A stretch of DNA of 44,918 nucleotides from an uncultured Saprospiraceae bacterium. GTDB lineage: Bacteria > Bacteroidota > Bacteroidia > Chitinophagales > Saprospiraceae. A program made the position numbers and the translations under genes. How positions within the stretch are numbered: position 1 is the stretch's first letter; every line of letters begins with the position of its first letter. The notes below the pieces were generated by a model. That model did not search any database and was not told where the DNA came from. It saw nothing but the letters and a program-made list of their open reading frames with translations. The stretch is taken from assembly GCA_937872385.1 (NCBI GenBank), contig CALMSO010000084.1, positions 1 to 44,918 of the forward strand, in the 5' to 3' direction. Positions 33,878 to 42,162 of the stretch are shown piece by piece.

Positions 33878-33936
33878 TTGATAATCAGTGGTTTGTGGCT
33901 TTTCGTTTTAAAACAACGATGTCCGAACACTTAATA
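33878..33936 (+). repeat. left copy of a diverged 59-bp direct repeat flanking the FAD dehydrogenase
   Basis: Starts TTGATAATCAGTGGTTTGTG. It aligns without gaps to 35640-35698 at 41 of 59 bases, with a 12-base identical head (TTGATAATCAGT). The two copies lie before and after the COG2509 gene in the same orientation. Confidence 0.5.
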
Positions 33937-33949
33937 AATGATAATCATT
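33937..33949. promoter_or_regulatory. Fur-box-like palindrome upstream of the FAD dehydrogenase
   Basis: AATGATAATCATT is a perfect odd palindrome and equals the central 13 bases of the classical 19-bp Fur box; the outer 6 bases do not match. It lies 90 bp before the ATG at 34040. Iron control is possible but chance cannot be excluded in AT-rich DNA. Confidence 0.35.
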
Positions 33950-34039
33950 GCAGTTGAGAAATAGCTGATTTTCATTCGCTTTTAACGATATTTGGCGGCA
34001 AGTTTTTTAGTATCATAATTTTTCAACGAACCATTCCTG

Positions 34040-35593
34040 ATGATCAAGGAAGTAGAGCTGAAGTTGCTGCCCGAAGAGGCGGCCCTTGAGCAAGTAATCA
34101 AGCACAGAACGGCTCGTAAATTGGGTCTGCAAACCGATAAAATAACCGATCTGCGTGTGGTGCGCCGCTCTATTGACGCACGCGGAGCGCAGCCCTTTTT
34201 TTTGCTAAAAATAGAAGTCTATATCGGGGAAACTTTTCAGCCAGAGCCCCTGATTATCAATGATTTGCAGCCGGTGGACGGACGTCGGCGCGCCATCGTA
34301 GTAGGCGCTGGGCCGGGTGGCTATTTCGCTGCTTTAGAACTCATTGAGCAGGGTATTCAACCCCTTGTTTTCGACCGCGGTAAGGACGTGCGTACCCGCC
34401 GCCGCGACCTGCGGGCGATTCAGCAATTCGGCATCGTGCATCCGCATTCCAATTATTGCTTTGGCGAAGGTGGTGCCGGCACTTATTCTGATGGCAAACT
34501 CTACACGCGCTCGCACAAGCGCGGCGATATTTACAAAGTATTGAAACTACTCGTAGAGCATGGCGCCAGCACGGATATTTTGGTGGATGCGCATCCGCAT
34601 ATCGGATCGAACAAACTGCCCAACATCGTAGCCAATATTCGGGAAACGATTTTACACTATGGTGGCCAGGTGCATTTCGACAGCCACGTTACTGATTTTA
34701 TAATCGAAAAGGAGCGTATGCGCGGTGTAATAGTGAACGACAGCACCGAGCACTTTGCCGATGCCGTGCTATTAGCTACCGGGCATTCGGCCCGCGATAT
34801 TTATGCCTTGCTGCATCGCCATCATATACTCCTCGAAGCCAAGCCTTTCGCCCTTGGCGTGCGCATTGAGCACCGCCAGCAGTTGATTGATAAAATACAA
34901 TACCGGCAGTCGCCCCGCGATCCGCACCTGCCTGCGTCGAGCTACAAATTAGTTTGTCAGGCCGACGGGCGAGGCGTGTTTTCGTTTTGTATGTGCCCTG
35001 GCGGGCTGGTGGTACCTGCGGCTACAGCTCCGGGTGAGATTGTGGTGAATGGGATGTCCATGTCGCGGCGCGATTCGGCTTACGCCAATTCTGGCACGGT
35101 GGTTGCCATAGAAAGTGAGGATTTACAACCATTTGCCGAGCACGGTGTTTTCGCCGGGCTGGCTTTGCAGCGAAGTGTGGAGCAGGCAATGTTTGCCTTT
35201 GGCGACGGTAGCCAGCGTGCGCCCGCCCAGCGCCTGACCGACTTTGTGCAAGGGAAAATCTCTGCCAGTTTGCCAGGATCGTCTTATATTCCGGGGCTAA
35301 GGGCCGCGCCTTTGCATGAGTTGTTGCCCAGCGAAATTTATCGTCGGCTGCGCCTCGGCGTGCAAGAATTTGGCAAAAAAATGCGTGGCTACTACACCGA
35401 AGAAGCCAATGTGATTGGTACCGAAAGCCGAACCAGTGCTCCGGTGCGCATCCCGCGCGACCCCGAAACGTACATGCACCCGCAGATCACGGGTTTATTT
35501 CCTTGTGGCGAAGGGGCAGGCTACGCCGGAGGCATAGTATCCGCAGCGATGGACGGGCAAAATGTAGCGCGTGCTGTGGCAAATTTTTTGTAG
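34040..35593 (+). CDS. FAD-dependent dehydrogenase, COG2509 type
   Basis: A 517-residue flavoprotein. A small N-terminal domain (residues 1-85) with DKITDLRVVRRSIDARG precedes the FAD fold VVGAGPGGYFAALEL (about residues 88-102). NYCFGEGGAGTYSDGKLYTR follows, a family hallmark, then VLLATGHSARDIY, FCMCPGGLVVPAA and the C-terminal FAD contact FPCGEGAGYAGGIVSAAMDG. The family is widespread and uncharacterised; the substrate is unknown. The flanks are unusual: a Fur-core palindrome and a diverged direct repeat upstream, and the second repeat copy downstream. Confidence 0.85.
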   Translation: MIKEVELKLLPEEAALEQVIKHRTARKLGLQTDKITDLRVVRRSIDARGAQPFFLLKIEVYIGETFQPEPLIINDLQPVDGRRRAIVVGAGPGGYFAALELIEQGIQPLVFDRGKDVRTRRRDLRAIQQFGIVHPHSNYCFGEGGAGTYSDGKLYTRSHKRGDIYKVLKLLVEHGASTDILVDAHPHIGSNKLPNIVANIRETILHYGGQVHFDSHVTDFIIEKERMRGVIVNDSTEHFADAVLLATGHSARDIYALLHRHHILLEAKPFALGVRIEHRQQLIDKIQYRQSPRDPHLPASSYKLVCQADGRGVFSFCMCPGGLVVPAATAPGEIVVNGMSMSRRDSAYANSGTVVAIESEDLQPFAEHGVFAGLALQRSVEQAMFAFGDGSQRAPAQRLTDFVQGKISASLPGSSYIPGLRAAPLHELLPSEIYRRLRLGVQEFGKKMRGYYTEEANVIGTESRTSAPVRIPRDPETYMHPQITGLFPCGEGAGYAGGIVSAAMDGQNVARAVANFL

Positions 35594-36258
35594 CGTACGA
35601 ATCAAGTAAAGGGGTATTATTATTTAAAAGCCTTTTAGTTTGATAATCAGTTGTTTATGCGCTTTTTAATTAAAATAATTATGCCCGGGCATTCAGTACA
35701 GGGACAAAAGTGTCCTTAAATAAAAAAGCCATAGCTTAGTAGTCAACCAAAACATACTGCACTATGGCAAAAAGGATTAAACCTTTGTGCAGAGGTAATG
35801 AATTGCTGGAGGTTTTGCAAGTAGAATTACCATTCTGGTCCGGTGTAATACCTTGTTATTTTGAGGTCAAAAATGTAAGCATATCCAAACTACATGAGAA
35901 TGCTGCTTTAATTTTTAACAAAAGAGTTACGAACAACATTTTAAAGCGTTTCTAATTGACCTTAAGATAAATAAACATTACAATCTAATGCTATTTACGA
36001 TTTTTTTAAAGATGATAAAAATCAGAATTTTAAACACAAACAAACACGTCACGTTCAATTGAAAATCGGTATAATTTATTGAATGACCCTTCTTGAAAGG
36101 GTCATTCTCATTTCTAAGAATAGAAATTGCTAATTATTGTCAAAAAAGAGAATTATTTCTTTGTCCAAAACAGAAAATACGTATTATTGTCTGCTCATTT
36201 GGTACTTTCTGCCAAATGACATCACAACCTTATTCAAACACCAAAACAAATATGTAAT
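35594..36258. other. 665-bp AT-rich region without a supported gene
   Basis: Contains the second 59-bp repeat copy (35640-35698) and a small hairpin GGACA-AAAG-TGTCC at about 35702-35715. An inverted repeat GCCATAG / CTATGGC lies around 35730-35768, and a strong hairpin at 36081-36107. A 63-codon frame (35764-35955) starts inside the second inverted repeat, but resembles nothing I know. Together this could be a decayed mobile element, but no transposase is readable. Confidence 0.4.
36081..36107. terminator. strong perfect hairpin, terminator-like
   Basis: An 11-bp perfect stem GAATGACCCTT / AAGGGTCATTC with a 5-base loop, about 490 bp after the FAD dehydrogenase and 150 bp before the PA-domain protein. 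The plus strand continues TCATTTCT; there is no clean T-run, so the terminator call is tentative. Confidence 0.5.
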
Positions 36259-38613
36259 ATGATGCATTTTACTCAGTCTGGTTTCAAAAAACACTTCTTT
36301 CTACTCGGCTTTCTGTTGCTGAGCAATATTTGTAGCAATGTATTGGTGGCTCAAACCACGCACACTTTAACGGTAGAAACACCCGAATCTATTGCAGGTG
36401 AATATCCTGCCCAAATGGCTGTTTTTGGAGCTTGCATCCAAGACGTGCAGTCGCTGTCAGGCGAACTAATCCTAACACAGGATAACTTGGCCTGTAATGC
36501 CGTCACGAATGATCTGACCGGCAAAATTGCGGTCATTGATCGGGGTACTTGTGGTTTCAGCATCAAGGTGCTCAATGCCCAGCAGCGTGGCGCTATTGCT
36601 GTGATTATAGTAAATAATACGGCTGCTGCCCCCGCTGTATTTACGATGGCTGGAACACCGCCCTCCAGCGAAATGGTAACGATTCCGAGCTTTATGATTA
36701 GCCTTGCGAGCGGTAATACCATTAAAGCGCAAATAGCCAATGGCGTAAACGTAAGGTTGGTACTTAATGATGCCTTCACAGACGCTGGCGAGACAGTTAT
36801 CTGGGGTAATAATCCCGGCGAAGGTGATTTCGATGGCGGGCTGAACGAATGGACGGTAGCCAACAGCTCCTGCGCCAATGGTGCGAATGTACAAACCTGG
36901 AACTGGCGCGCAACAAGCGATGCCAGAGGTAGCTGCGGGCCAGGCTCTCTGCTTTCTCCCAGTAGCTGCAATGGCGCTATGTCTTTTGAGTCCAACTTTC
37001 TTGACAATGGTGACCGTGAGTGTGGCGCAGCAGGTGGCGGTAGCTGTACCGCCCGGCAATATGGCGAGCTGATTTCTCCAGTGATAGACCTGAGCGGCTC
37101 CAACTCCGCAGCCTACGTGTTGCTATTTCATCAAAATACGCGTCAGTTCCGTAGCAATTATTATGTGGCTTGGTCCACTAACGCTGGTACAAGCTGGGAC
37201 TCTGTCCAGATTAATCAGGACGTGCCGCTGAATGAAAGCAAAACCGGTAAAATGCGAGTGCCTTTACCAGGCACCGGTGGCGCTAGCAGCTTACAAATTC
37301 GCTTTATCTACGACGCTAATTATTACTATTGGATTATTGACGATGTAAAAATTGCCGAACTGGAAGCCAATAACCTCAGTGTCAATACTTTCTTTGCGGT
37401 GCCGCCCAATGCTGCCACGCCGCTGGCGCACGTAGAGCCGGTTGGTTTTCTCGCCGATATTGAAAATGTAGGTGCTGTTACACAGACCAATGTCAACCTC
37501 AATGTGACCATCCGCGATGCGGACGAGAACGAGGTGTTCACGGCTGATCTGCCCTATGGCTCAGTACCTGCTGGCGCGCTGGTAGAAAACATTCCGTTTC
37601 AAGCGCTGTACACGCCCACGTCGCTGGGAGCTTTCCGGGGCACCTACACCATCACCGCCGATGCGGAAGATTTTGACCTCGGCAACAACACCCGCGATTT
37701 CGATTTTGTCATCACCGAAGGTACTTTCTCGAAAGACCTCACCGGCGTATCCAATGCCACCCGCCCGGCAGATGCTGGCTGGGACGCCAACGAGCCGCAC
37801 TCCTGGGCTTGGGGCGTGGGCTACTACATCCCGGAAGGTGCTGGCAATTTTGTACGCACCATAAGTTTTGCTATACAGCCAGAAAACGCTGGCGCTGTCG
37901 GGAAAGATATTCTTATCACAATGTACAAATGGGTGGATACCAACGAGGATCTCTTTGCGCAGCCCAACGAGCGGGAATTAGTCGGGTTTAATAATTATAC
38001 CATCACTGGCAACGAAATGTTTTCGCAACTCATCACGCTGCCTTTCCCCGATCCGCAAGACGATCCCGTGCAGCTCGAAGACAATACGCAGTACATCGTC
38101 ATGGTAGAATACCTCGCTGACGATGCTTCCAACGTCTTTATTTCTTACAATAACGAGATTGATTACACCGCTACCGTAGCGGTGCTCGGCGATGTTATCA
38201 ACCGGAATCGCTTTGCGGGCTTCCTCGGTATCGGTGGCAATCTATTCGAGGAAATCTATTTCCCCTTTGGCTTCACGGGTAGTGCCTACAGCAACATTCC
38301 TGTGGTGCGGATGACCGTGGGCAGCAGCCCCTCCAGTACGGAAGACCTGAATCGCTTGGCGAGCAACTTCAATATTTATCCGAACCCAACTAATGGCTTG
38401 CTCAATTTGCAATTGGACCTCGACAAGCCAGCTAAGGATGCTACCGTGCGGATTTTTGATATTTCGGGCCGCCTGCTACAGCAGTGGCGCTACGACAATG
38501 TGCAGCGCGAGCAGATGCAATACGCTGTCAATCAATTGAGTAGCGGTACGTACTTCATTCAGTTGATTACAGAAGACGGCGCCGGCACGAAGAAATTTAT
38601 GGTAACGAAATAA
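36259..38613 (+). CDS. secreted PA-domain protein with T9SS type A sorting domain
   Basis: A 784-residue secreted protein. A signal peptide (hydrophobic stretch HFFLLGFLLLSNICSNVLV, cut near VAQ-TT) is followed by a protease-associated (PA) domain at about residues 45-175 (LTGKIAVIDRGTCGFSIKVLNAQQ, AIAVIIVNN, IPSFMISLASGN). A Cys-rich MAM/jelly-roll domain runs to about 375 (ISPVIDLSGS to WIIDDVKIAE), then CARDB-like beta domains. The sorting tail of about 80 residues contains FNIYPNPTNGLLNLQLD, VRIFDISGRLL and SSGTYFIQLI. PA domains usually accompany proteases, but no peptidase motif is present, so it is probably a binding or adhesion protein exported by the T9SS. It begins with two Met codons; either could be used. 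A good terminator follows. Confidence 0.88.
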   Translation: MMHFTQSGFKKHFFLLGFLLLSNICSNVLVAQTTHTLTVETPESIAGEYPAQMAVFGACIQDVQSLSGELILTQDNLACNAVTNDLTGKIAVIDRGTCGFSIKVLNAQQRGAIAVIIVNNTAAAPAVFTMAGTPPSSEMVTIPSFMISLASGNTIKAQIANGVNVRLVLNDAFTDAGETVIWGNNPGEGDFDGGLNEWTVANSSCANGANVQTWNWRATSDARGSCGPGSLLSPSSCNGAMSFESNFLDNGDRECGAAGGGSCTARQYGELISPVIDLSGSNSAAYVLLFHQNTRQFRSNYYVAWSTNAGTSWDSVQINQDVPLNESKTGKMRVPLPGTGGASSLQIRFIYDANYYYWIIDDVKIAELEANNLSVNTFFAVPPNAATPLAHVEPVGFLADIENVGAVTQTNVNLNVTIRDADENEVFTADLPYGSVPAGALVENIPFQALYTPTSLGAFRGTYTITADAEDFDLGNNTRDFDFVITEGTFSKDLTGVSNATRPADAGWDANEPHSWAWGVGYYIPEGAGNFVRTISFAIQPENAGAVGKDILITMYKWVDTNEDLFAQPNERELVGFNNYTITGNEMFSQLITLPFPDPQDDPVQLEDNTQYIVMVEYLADDASNVFISYNNEIDYTATVAVLGDVINRNRFAGFLGIGGNLFEEIYFPFGFTGSAYSNIPVVRMTVGSSPSSTEDLNRLASNFNIYPNPTNGLLNLQLDLDKPAKDATVRIFDISGRLLQQWRYDNVQREQMQYAVNQLSSGTYFIQLITEDGAGTKKFMVTK

Positions 38614-38640
38614 TCCATTTACAGGATTCTATTCAGGCAG

Positions 38641-38678
38641 AAAGGATGGTATCGAAAGATGCTGTCCTTTTTGTTTTT
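38641..38678 (+). terminator. intrinsic terminator after the PA-domain protein
   Basis: AAAGGA-TG-GTATC-GAAA-GATGC-TG-TCCTTT is a two-part stem closed by a GAAA tetraloop, running into TTTTTGTTTTT. It lies 28 bp after the stop codon. Confidence 0.8.
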
Positions 38679-38798
38679 GGCGGTTGGCGGTTCGCAATTC
38701 GCGGTTCGCGGTTGGCGGTTCGCGGTTGGCTTTTCGCGGTTCGCAATTCGCAATTCGCGGTTGGCGGTTCGCTTTTCGCGGTTCGCGGTTGGAAGTTA
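38677..38798. repeat. class B low-complexity array (GCGGTTCGC/GGTTGGC/GCAATTCGC units)
   Basis: About 120 bp of 6-9 base units permuted in irregular order, beginning right after the terminator. Related short arrays occur at 41164-41196 and 16969-17000 (GAACAGCAAACAGC-type units, opposite orientation) and around 11297-11311. The open frame through it (from 38646) is translated repeat. 38799-38968 holds nothing else recognisable. Confidence 0.75.
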
Positions 38799-38968
38799 TT
38801 ATACTATTTTCAATTGGAAATGACGTACTTATTTATGCCCAAAAGCTTGTTTTTCAGAATTTTACAAAATCGTAAATCGGACTTCGCAAATCGAAAATGG
38901 TATTATATGGGTTGTAATAAAAAAACGCATTTGCATTCAGCTAATCACTATGACCTATCACCCATCAC

Positions 38969-41080
38969 CTACAAAATTTCCGCCATCTGCCGGAGTATTT
39001 TCGGAGCACGGAAGCGCTGTCCGAAGCCGGTTTCGTACACTTTACAACGCGCCACAAATTCGGCAGGGCCATAGTCGTGCACATATTGAATAACGCCGCC
39101 CTTGAACGCCGGAAACCCCCAGCCGTGAATGCTGCCCAGATTGGCCGCCGCCACCGATTCAATGACTCCCTCCTGCATACACCACATCGCCTCGATGACT
39201 TGCGCAAAGAGAAAACGCTCCAGAATGGCTTCCGTTGGGTACGCTTGTTGGGTGACCGGAAAATGCTCTTGTAGCCCGGGCCAAATTTGCCGCTCGTCGG
39301 GTTGTTCGTAGCTATAAAAACCTGCCTTGCGGGCGCGCCCTGGCCGTTGGAGTTCTTCCAACATTTTGGCTAAGACACTCACCGCCGGATGCTGGATGTA
39401 TTTGGCGCCGTAGAGTTCGGCGGCTTGTTGTTCGTAGCGCAGCGCCAGTTCCAGCCCGATGTCGTCGGCCATAGCGAGCGGGCCTTTCGGCATACCAGCT
39501 TGCTGCCCGATGTTTTCGATGAGCGCTGGCGGATAGCCTTCTTGTAGCATGGTGATGCCTTCGAGGATGTAGGTATTTTGTACCCGAGCGGCGTAGAACC
39601 CCCAGTCATCCTTGACAATAATCGGCGTTTTGCGAATGGCGCGCACAAAATCGAAGGCGCGGGCAATGGTTTCGTCGGAAGTGCGGGCACCGCGTACAAT
39701 TTCTACCAAAGGCACTTCCTCAGCCGGATGAAAAAAATGCAGCCCCACGTAGTTTTCGGGTCGCACCGATGTTTCCGCCAGTTTTGTAATCGGAATCGAA
39801 ACCGTATTGCTACCAAAAATAGAGTACTCGTCCATGTACATTTCGGCTTCTTTAGTCACCTTTTGTTTGACATTGCGATTTTCAAAAACCGCTTCGATGA
39901 CTAAGTCGCAGTGCTCAAAATCTTTGGAGGTTTCGGTGGTGCGAATGCGTCCGAGGATGCCCGCGCGCTCTTCGGCAGGCAGGCGTCCATGGGCAATCAT
40001 TTCGTTGAGCCGATTGGCAACAAACTCCCGCCCCCGCTCGGCAATAGATTTGGAGACATCTTTCAGTACGACCTCTATGCCATTTACTACACAAGCCAAC
40101 ACAATGCCCGACCCCATCTGCCCGGCACCAATCACGCCCGCTTTGCGCGGTCGAAATTTACCAAAACCCTTCGGCCGGTTTTTGCCCTCTTCTATAAAAT
40201 GGAAATCAAACCAGAAGGCTTTGATCATATTTTTGGTTTGGGAGCTACGCAACAGATGCGTATAGTAGCGACTTTCGATGCGGCAGGCTGTGTCGAAATC
40301 TACTTTGGAACCCTCCGTAAGCACATTCAGAATGGCCTGAGGGGCTAAGAAGTTGCGTTTTTCAGCCAAGTGAGCTGTGAGTTGCACAATACGTTGGGCC
40401 ACAGCAGGCTGTTTGGCTGTACCGCCGGGTATAGTGCCATCCTGCCGATCCCAGGGGCGGCGGCCCTCCTTGTTGCGCATCAGCCAGGCTTTGGCCTTGT
40501 CGAGCATATCTTTGCGATTATCTGCCAGTTCGTCCACAATGCCCGCCTCCAATGCCTCGTGAGGTGAGTAGCGCCGCCCTTCGGTCAGTACGGCATAGGC
40601 TTGTTCGATACCGAGCAGCCACATTAGCCGAATGATGCCGCCTGCGCCGGGAATCAGGCCCATGAGCACCTCCGGTAGCCCCACATACGTGCGGGGAGCT
40701 GCCAGCAAAATACGCCGATGGCATCCCAAAGCCAGTTCAAAACCTGCGCCCAGCGCCGTGCCGTTGATCGCTGCCACCACGGGTACTCCGGGGCTTTCGA
40801 GGTCTCGCAGGAAACGTTTGAGTTTTTCGGTAAAATGAAAAATTTCCGCCGGATCATTGGCTTGGTACAAATATTCGAGGTCGCCGCCGGAGAGAAAAGT
40901 TTTTTTCGCAGAGGTAAGAATTACGCCACGCAGCTTGCCTTTTGATTTTTCTTCTTGCAAATGCTGCAATACGGGCAAAAACAAATCTCCGATTTCGTGA
41001 TTGATGACGTTGGCGTTGCGGCCGCTCATATCGAGCGTCAGGGTGACAATATTGTCGGTATCTTTCTGGTATTTGATCAT
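38969..41080 (-). CDS. FadB/FadJ-type enoyl-CoA hydratase/3-hydroxyacyl-CoA dehydrogenase
   Basis: A 703-residue bifunctional beta-oxidation enzyme. The N-terminal crotonase domain hydrates enoyl-CoA: the oxyanion motif FLSGGDLEYL, then NGTALGAGFELALGCH and VGLPEVLMGLIPGAGG, with both family glutamates in place. The C-terminal part oxidises 3-hydroxyacyl-CoA with NAD: AGVIGAGQMGSGI at about residues 313-325, then GLHFFHPAEEVPLVEIVRG and VKDDWGFYAARV. The order is that of the FadB/FadJ alpha subunit; the thiolase gene is not nearby. The ATG at 41080 is chosen because the 38 codons upstream translate a class B repeat. TAACTTTG on the minus strand (41121-41114) is a likely minus-7 element. Confidence 0.92.
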   Translation of the reverse strand: MIKYQKDTDNIVTLTLDMSGRNANVINHEIGDLFLPVLQHLQEEKSKGKLRGVILTSAKKTFLSGGDLEYLYQANDPAEIFHFTEKLKRFLRDLESPGVPVVAAINGTALGAGFELALGCHRRILLAAPRTYVGLPEVLMGLIPGAGGIIRLMWLLGIEQAYAVLTEGRRYSPHEALEAGIVDELADNRKDMLDKAKAWLMRNKEGRRPWDRQDGTIPGGTAKQPAVAQRIVQLTAHLAEKRNFLAPQAILNVLTEGSKVDFDTACRIESRYYTHLLRSSQTKNMIKAFWFDFHFIEEGKNRPKGFGKFRPRKAGVIGAGQMGSGIVLACVVNGIEVVLKDVSKSIAERGREFVANRLNEMIAHGRLPAEERAGILGRIRTTETSKDFEHCDLVIEAVFENRNVKQKVTKEAEMYMDEYSIFGSNTVSIPITKLAETSVRPENYVGLHFFHPAEEVPLVEIVRGARTSDETIARAFDFVRAIRKTPIIVKDDWGFYAARVQNTYILEGITMLQEGYPPALIENIGQQAGMPKGPLAMADDIGLELALRYEQQAAELYGAKYIQHPAVSVLAKMLEELQRPGRARKAGFYSYEQPDERQIWPGLQEHFPVTQQAYPTEAILERFLFAQVIEAMWCMQEGVIESVAAANLGSIHGWGFPAFKGGVIQYVHDYGPAEFVARCKVYETGFGQRFRAPKILRQMAEIL

Positions 41081-41113
41081 GGTACAGTTTTCCGGGTAGC
41101 GTAAAATATTTTT

Positions 41114-41121
41114 CAAAGTTA
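41114..41121 (-). promoter_or_regulatory. predicted minus-7 element for the beta-oxidation gene
   Basis: TAACTTTG on the minus strand matches TAnnTTTG exactly, 33 bp before the chosen start codon at 41080. The minus-33 region has no clear TTTG. A start site here would exclude the longer N-terminus and so supports the short form. Confidence 0.45.
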
Positions 41122-41163
41122 GGGCTTTTTGAACAGAAAACCCTTGCAGGAAGACGACAAATG

Positions 41164-41196
41164 CAAACAGCGAACAGCAAACAGCGAACAGCAAAC
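41164..41196. repeat. class B short array upstream of the beta-oxidation gene
   Basis: CAAACAGCGAACAGC units repeated about twice. Same family as 38677-38798, read on the opposite strand. Confidence 0.6.
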
Positions 41197-41240
41197 GGTG
41201 CCACTTATTTAGAACCAGTTCAAACTAATCGCATCAGAAC

Positions 41241-41271
41241 TTGTTTATGAAAGCGACAAAATATAATTTTG
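41241..41271 (+). promoter_or_regulatory. predicted ferredoxin promoter
   Basis: TTG (41241-41243), 20 bases, then TAATTTTG (41264-41271): a good Bacteroidota promoter about 30 bp before the ferredoxin ATG at 41302. Confidence 0.6.
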
Positions 41272-41301
41272 CAAACACTTAACGAAAAGCATTCGCATCC
41301 A

Positions 41302-41643
41302 ATGGCCACCGTGAAATTCACTTTTGAAGATACAAAAATTCAGCCTGTCACCGTCGAAAACGTACCGGAGGGGTATTCCGTTCTGGAAGTTACGGAAGAT
41401 AACGACATCCATCTCAATCACAACTGCGGCGGCGTGTGCGCCTGTAGCACCTGCCACGTCTATATCGAAGTTGGGGAGGAATTCTTAGAAGAAATTTCCG
41501 ATAAGGAGGAAGATTTCATTGATCGGGCTATCAATCCGCGGGTGGAGTCGCGCCTCGGCTGCCAATGTATCATCCTCGATGATGCCGCCGTGATTGAAGT
41601 ACAAATTCCGGATCAGTCCAGAATCATTGGGCATGAGCATTGA
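41302..41643 (+). CDS. fdx: adrenodoxin-type [2Fe-2S] ferredoxin
   Basis: A 113-residue electron carrier. The cluster ligands are Cys42, Cys48 and Cys51 in NCGGVCACSTC and Cys87 in SRLGCQCII, which is the C-x5-C-x2-C...C spacing of the adrenodoxin/ISC ferredoxin family. The acidic stretch EEFLEEISDKEEDFIDRA between them is the usual partner-docking helix. In ISC systems this ferredoxin gives electrons to cluster assembly on IscU. That role is supported here by iscX two hundred bases downstream, although iscSUA, hscA and hscB are not in the window. The ATG at 41302 fits the family start. A promoter lies directly upstream. Confidence 0.93.
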   Translation: MATVKFTFEDTKIQPVTVENVPEGYSVLEVTEDNDIHLNHNCGGVCACSTCHVYIEVGEEFLEEISDKEEDFIDRAINPRVESRLGCQCIILDDAAVIEVQIPDQSRIIGHEH

Positions 41644-41648
41644 GGGAG

Positions 41649-41812
41649 GGGTAAGGTTGAGAAGTTGATAAAAGTTGAATGGGGTGATAGGGGAATTGGG
41701 GAATAGGTTTAGAGGGGTTGAGAAGTTGATAAAAGTTGAATGGGGTGATAGGGGAATTGGGGAATAGGTTTAGAGGGGTTGAGAAGTTGAGAAGTTGAGG
41801 GGTTGAGGGAAA
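41649..41812 (+). repeat. class A repeat with a perfect 61-bp tandem duplication
   Basis: Begins a few bases after the ferredoxin stop. 41655-41715 and 41716-41776 are identical 61-bp units, followed by a partial third (41777-41790) and GAAGTTGAGGGG-type remnants. Each unit contains GTTGA motifs and three G4 tracts (GGGGTGATAGGGGAATTGGGG). It fills the gap to iscX. Confidence 0.9.
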
Positions 41813-41866
41813 TGGTGATTTAAATAATTAATAATCAAACATTTACAAGTAATAATTTTCAAAACT

Positions 41867-42112
41867 ATGGCATTCGAAGACATTGACAATCTCCCTATTA
41901 CCTGGACGGACTACGAAGACATTGCTATGAAGCTGTACGAGCGCTTTGGTGATGAGTTTACCGAGGGTAAAATTTACCGTATCCGCTTCACCGACCTGAT
42001 TGAGTGGGTGCTGGAAATCTCGAATTTTGAGGGCCAACGCGAAGATTGTAGCGAGGGGCATCTGGAACAGATTCAGGCAAAATGGGTGTATGAATGGCGT
42101 GACAATCAGTGA
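41867..42112 (+). CDS. iscX: Fe-S cluster assembly protein IscX
   Basis: An 81-residue acidic protein (E. coli IscX has 66). The core matches the family: WTDYEDIAMKLYERF, then IRFTDLIEWVLEISNFEG, and the C-terminal helix HLEQIQAKWVYEWRD. IscX binds the cysteine desulfurase IscS, competes with the ferredoxin and frataxin sites, and tunes cluster synthesis with iron level. It lies downstream of the ferredoxin gene, separated by the 61-bp tandem repeat. In E. coli fdx and iscX are also adjacent, which supports both names. The N-terminal 10 residues are an extension. Confidence 0.88.
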   Translation: MAFEDIDNLPITWTDYEDIAMKLYERFGDEFTEGKIYRIRFTDLIEWVLEISNFEGQREDCSEGHLEQIQAKWVYEWRDNQ

Positions 42113-42162
42113 TTTATATATTTTATTCTCAATAATTCACCTGAATAACGACTATTCCGGAT

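Noticed and set aside
35764..35955. 63-codon frame as a small gene or transposase relic
   Set aside because: No recognisable motif; it starts inside an inverted repeat and lies in AT-rich DNA with no support for expression.
38646..39074. 142-codon open frame on the plus strand
   Set aside because: It is the translation of the class B repeat array plus flanking DNA and starts inside a terminator hairpin.
41081..41194. 38-codon N-terminal extension of the beta-oxidation enzyme that looks like a signal peptide
   Set aside because: The hydrophobic stretch is a translated class B repeat; a minus-7 element at 41114-41121 would place the transcript start inside it, and the enzyme is cytoplasmic.
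38677..41812. Repeat arrays as CRISPR
   Set aside because: Units are 6-9 bp permuted motifs or a 61-bp direct tandem with no unique spacers, and there are no cas genes.
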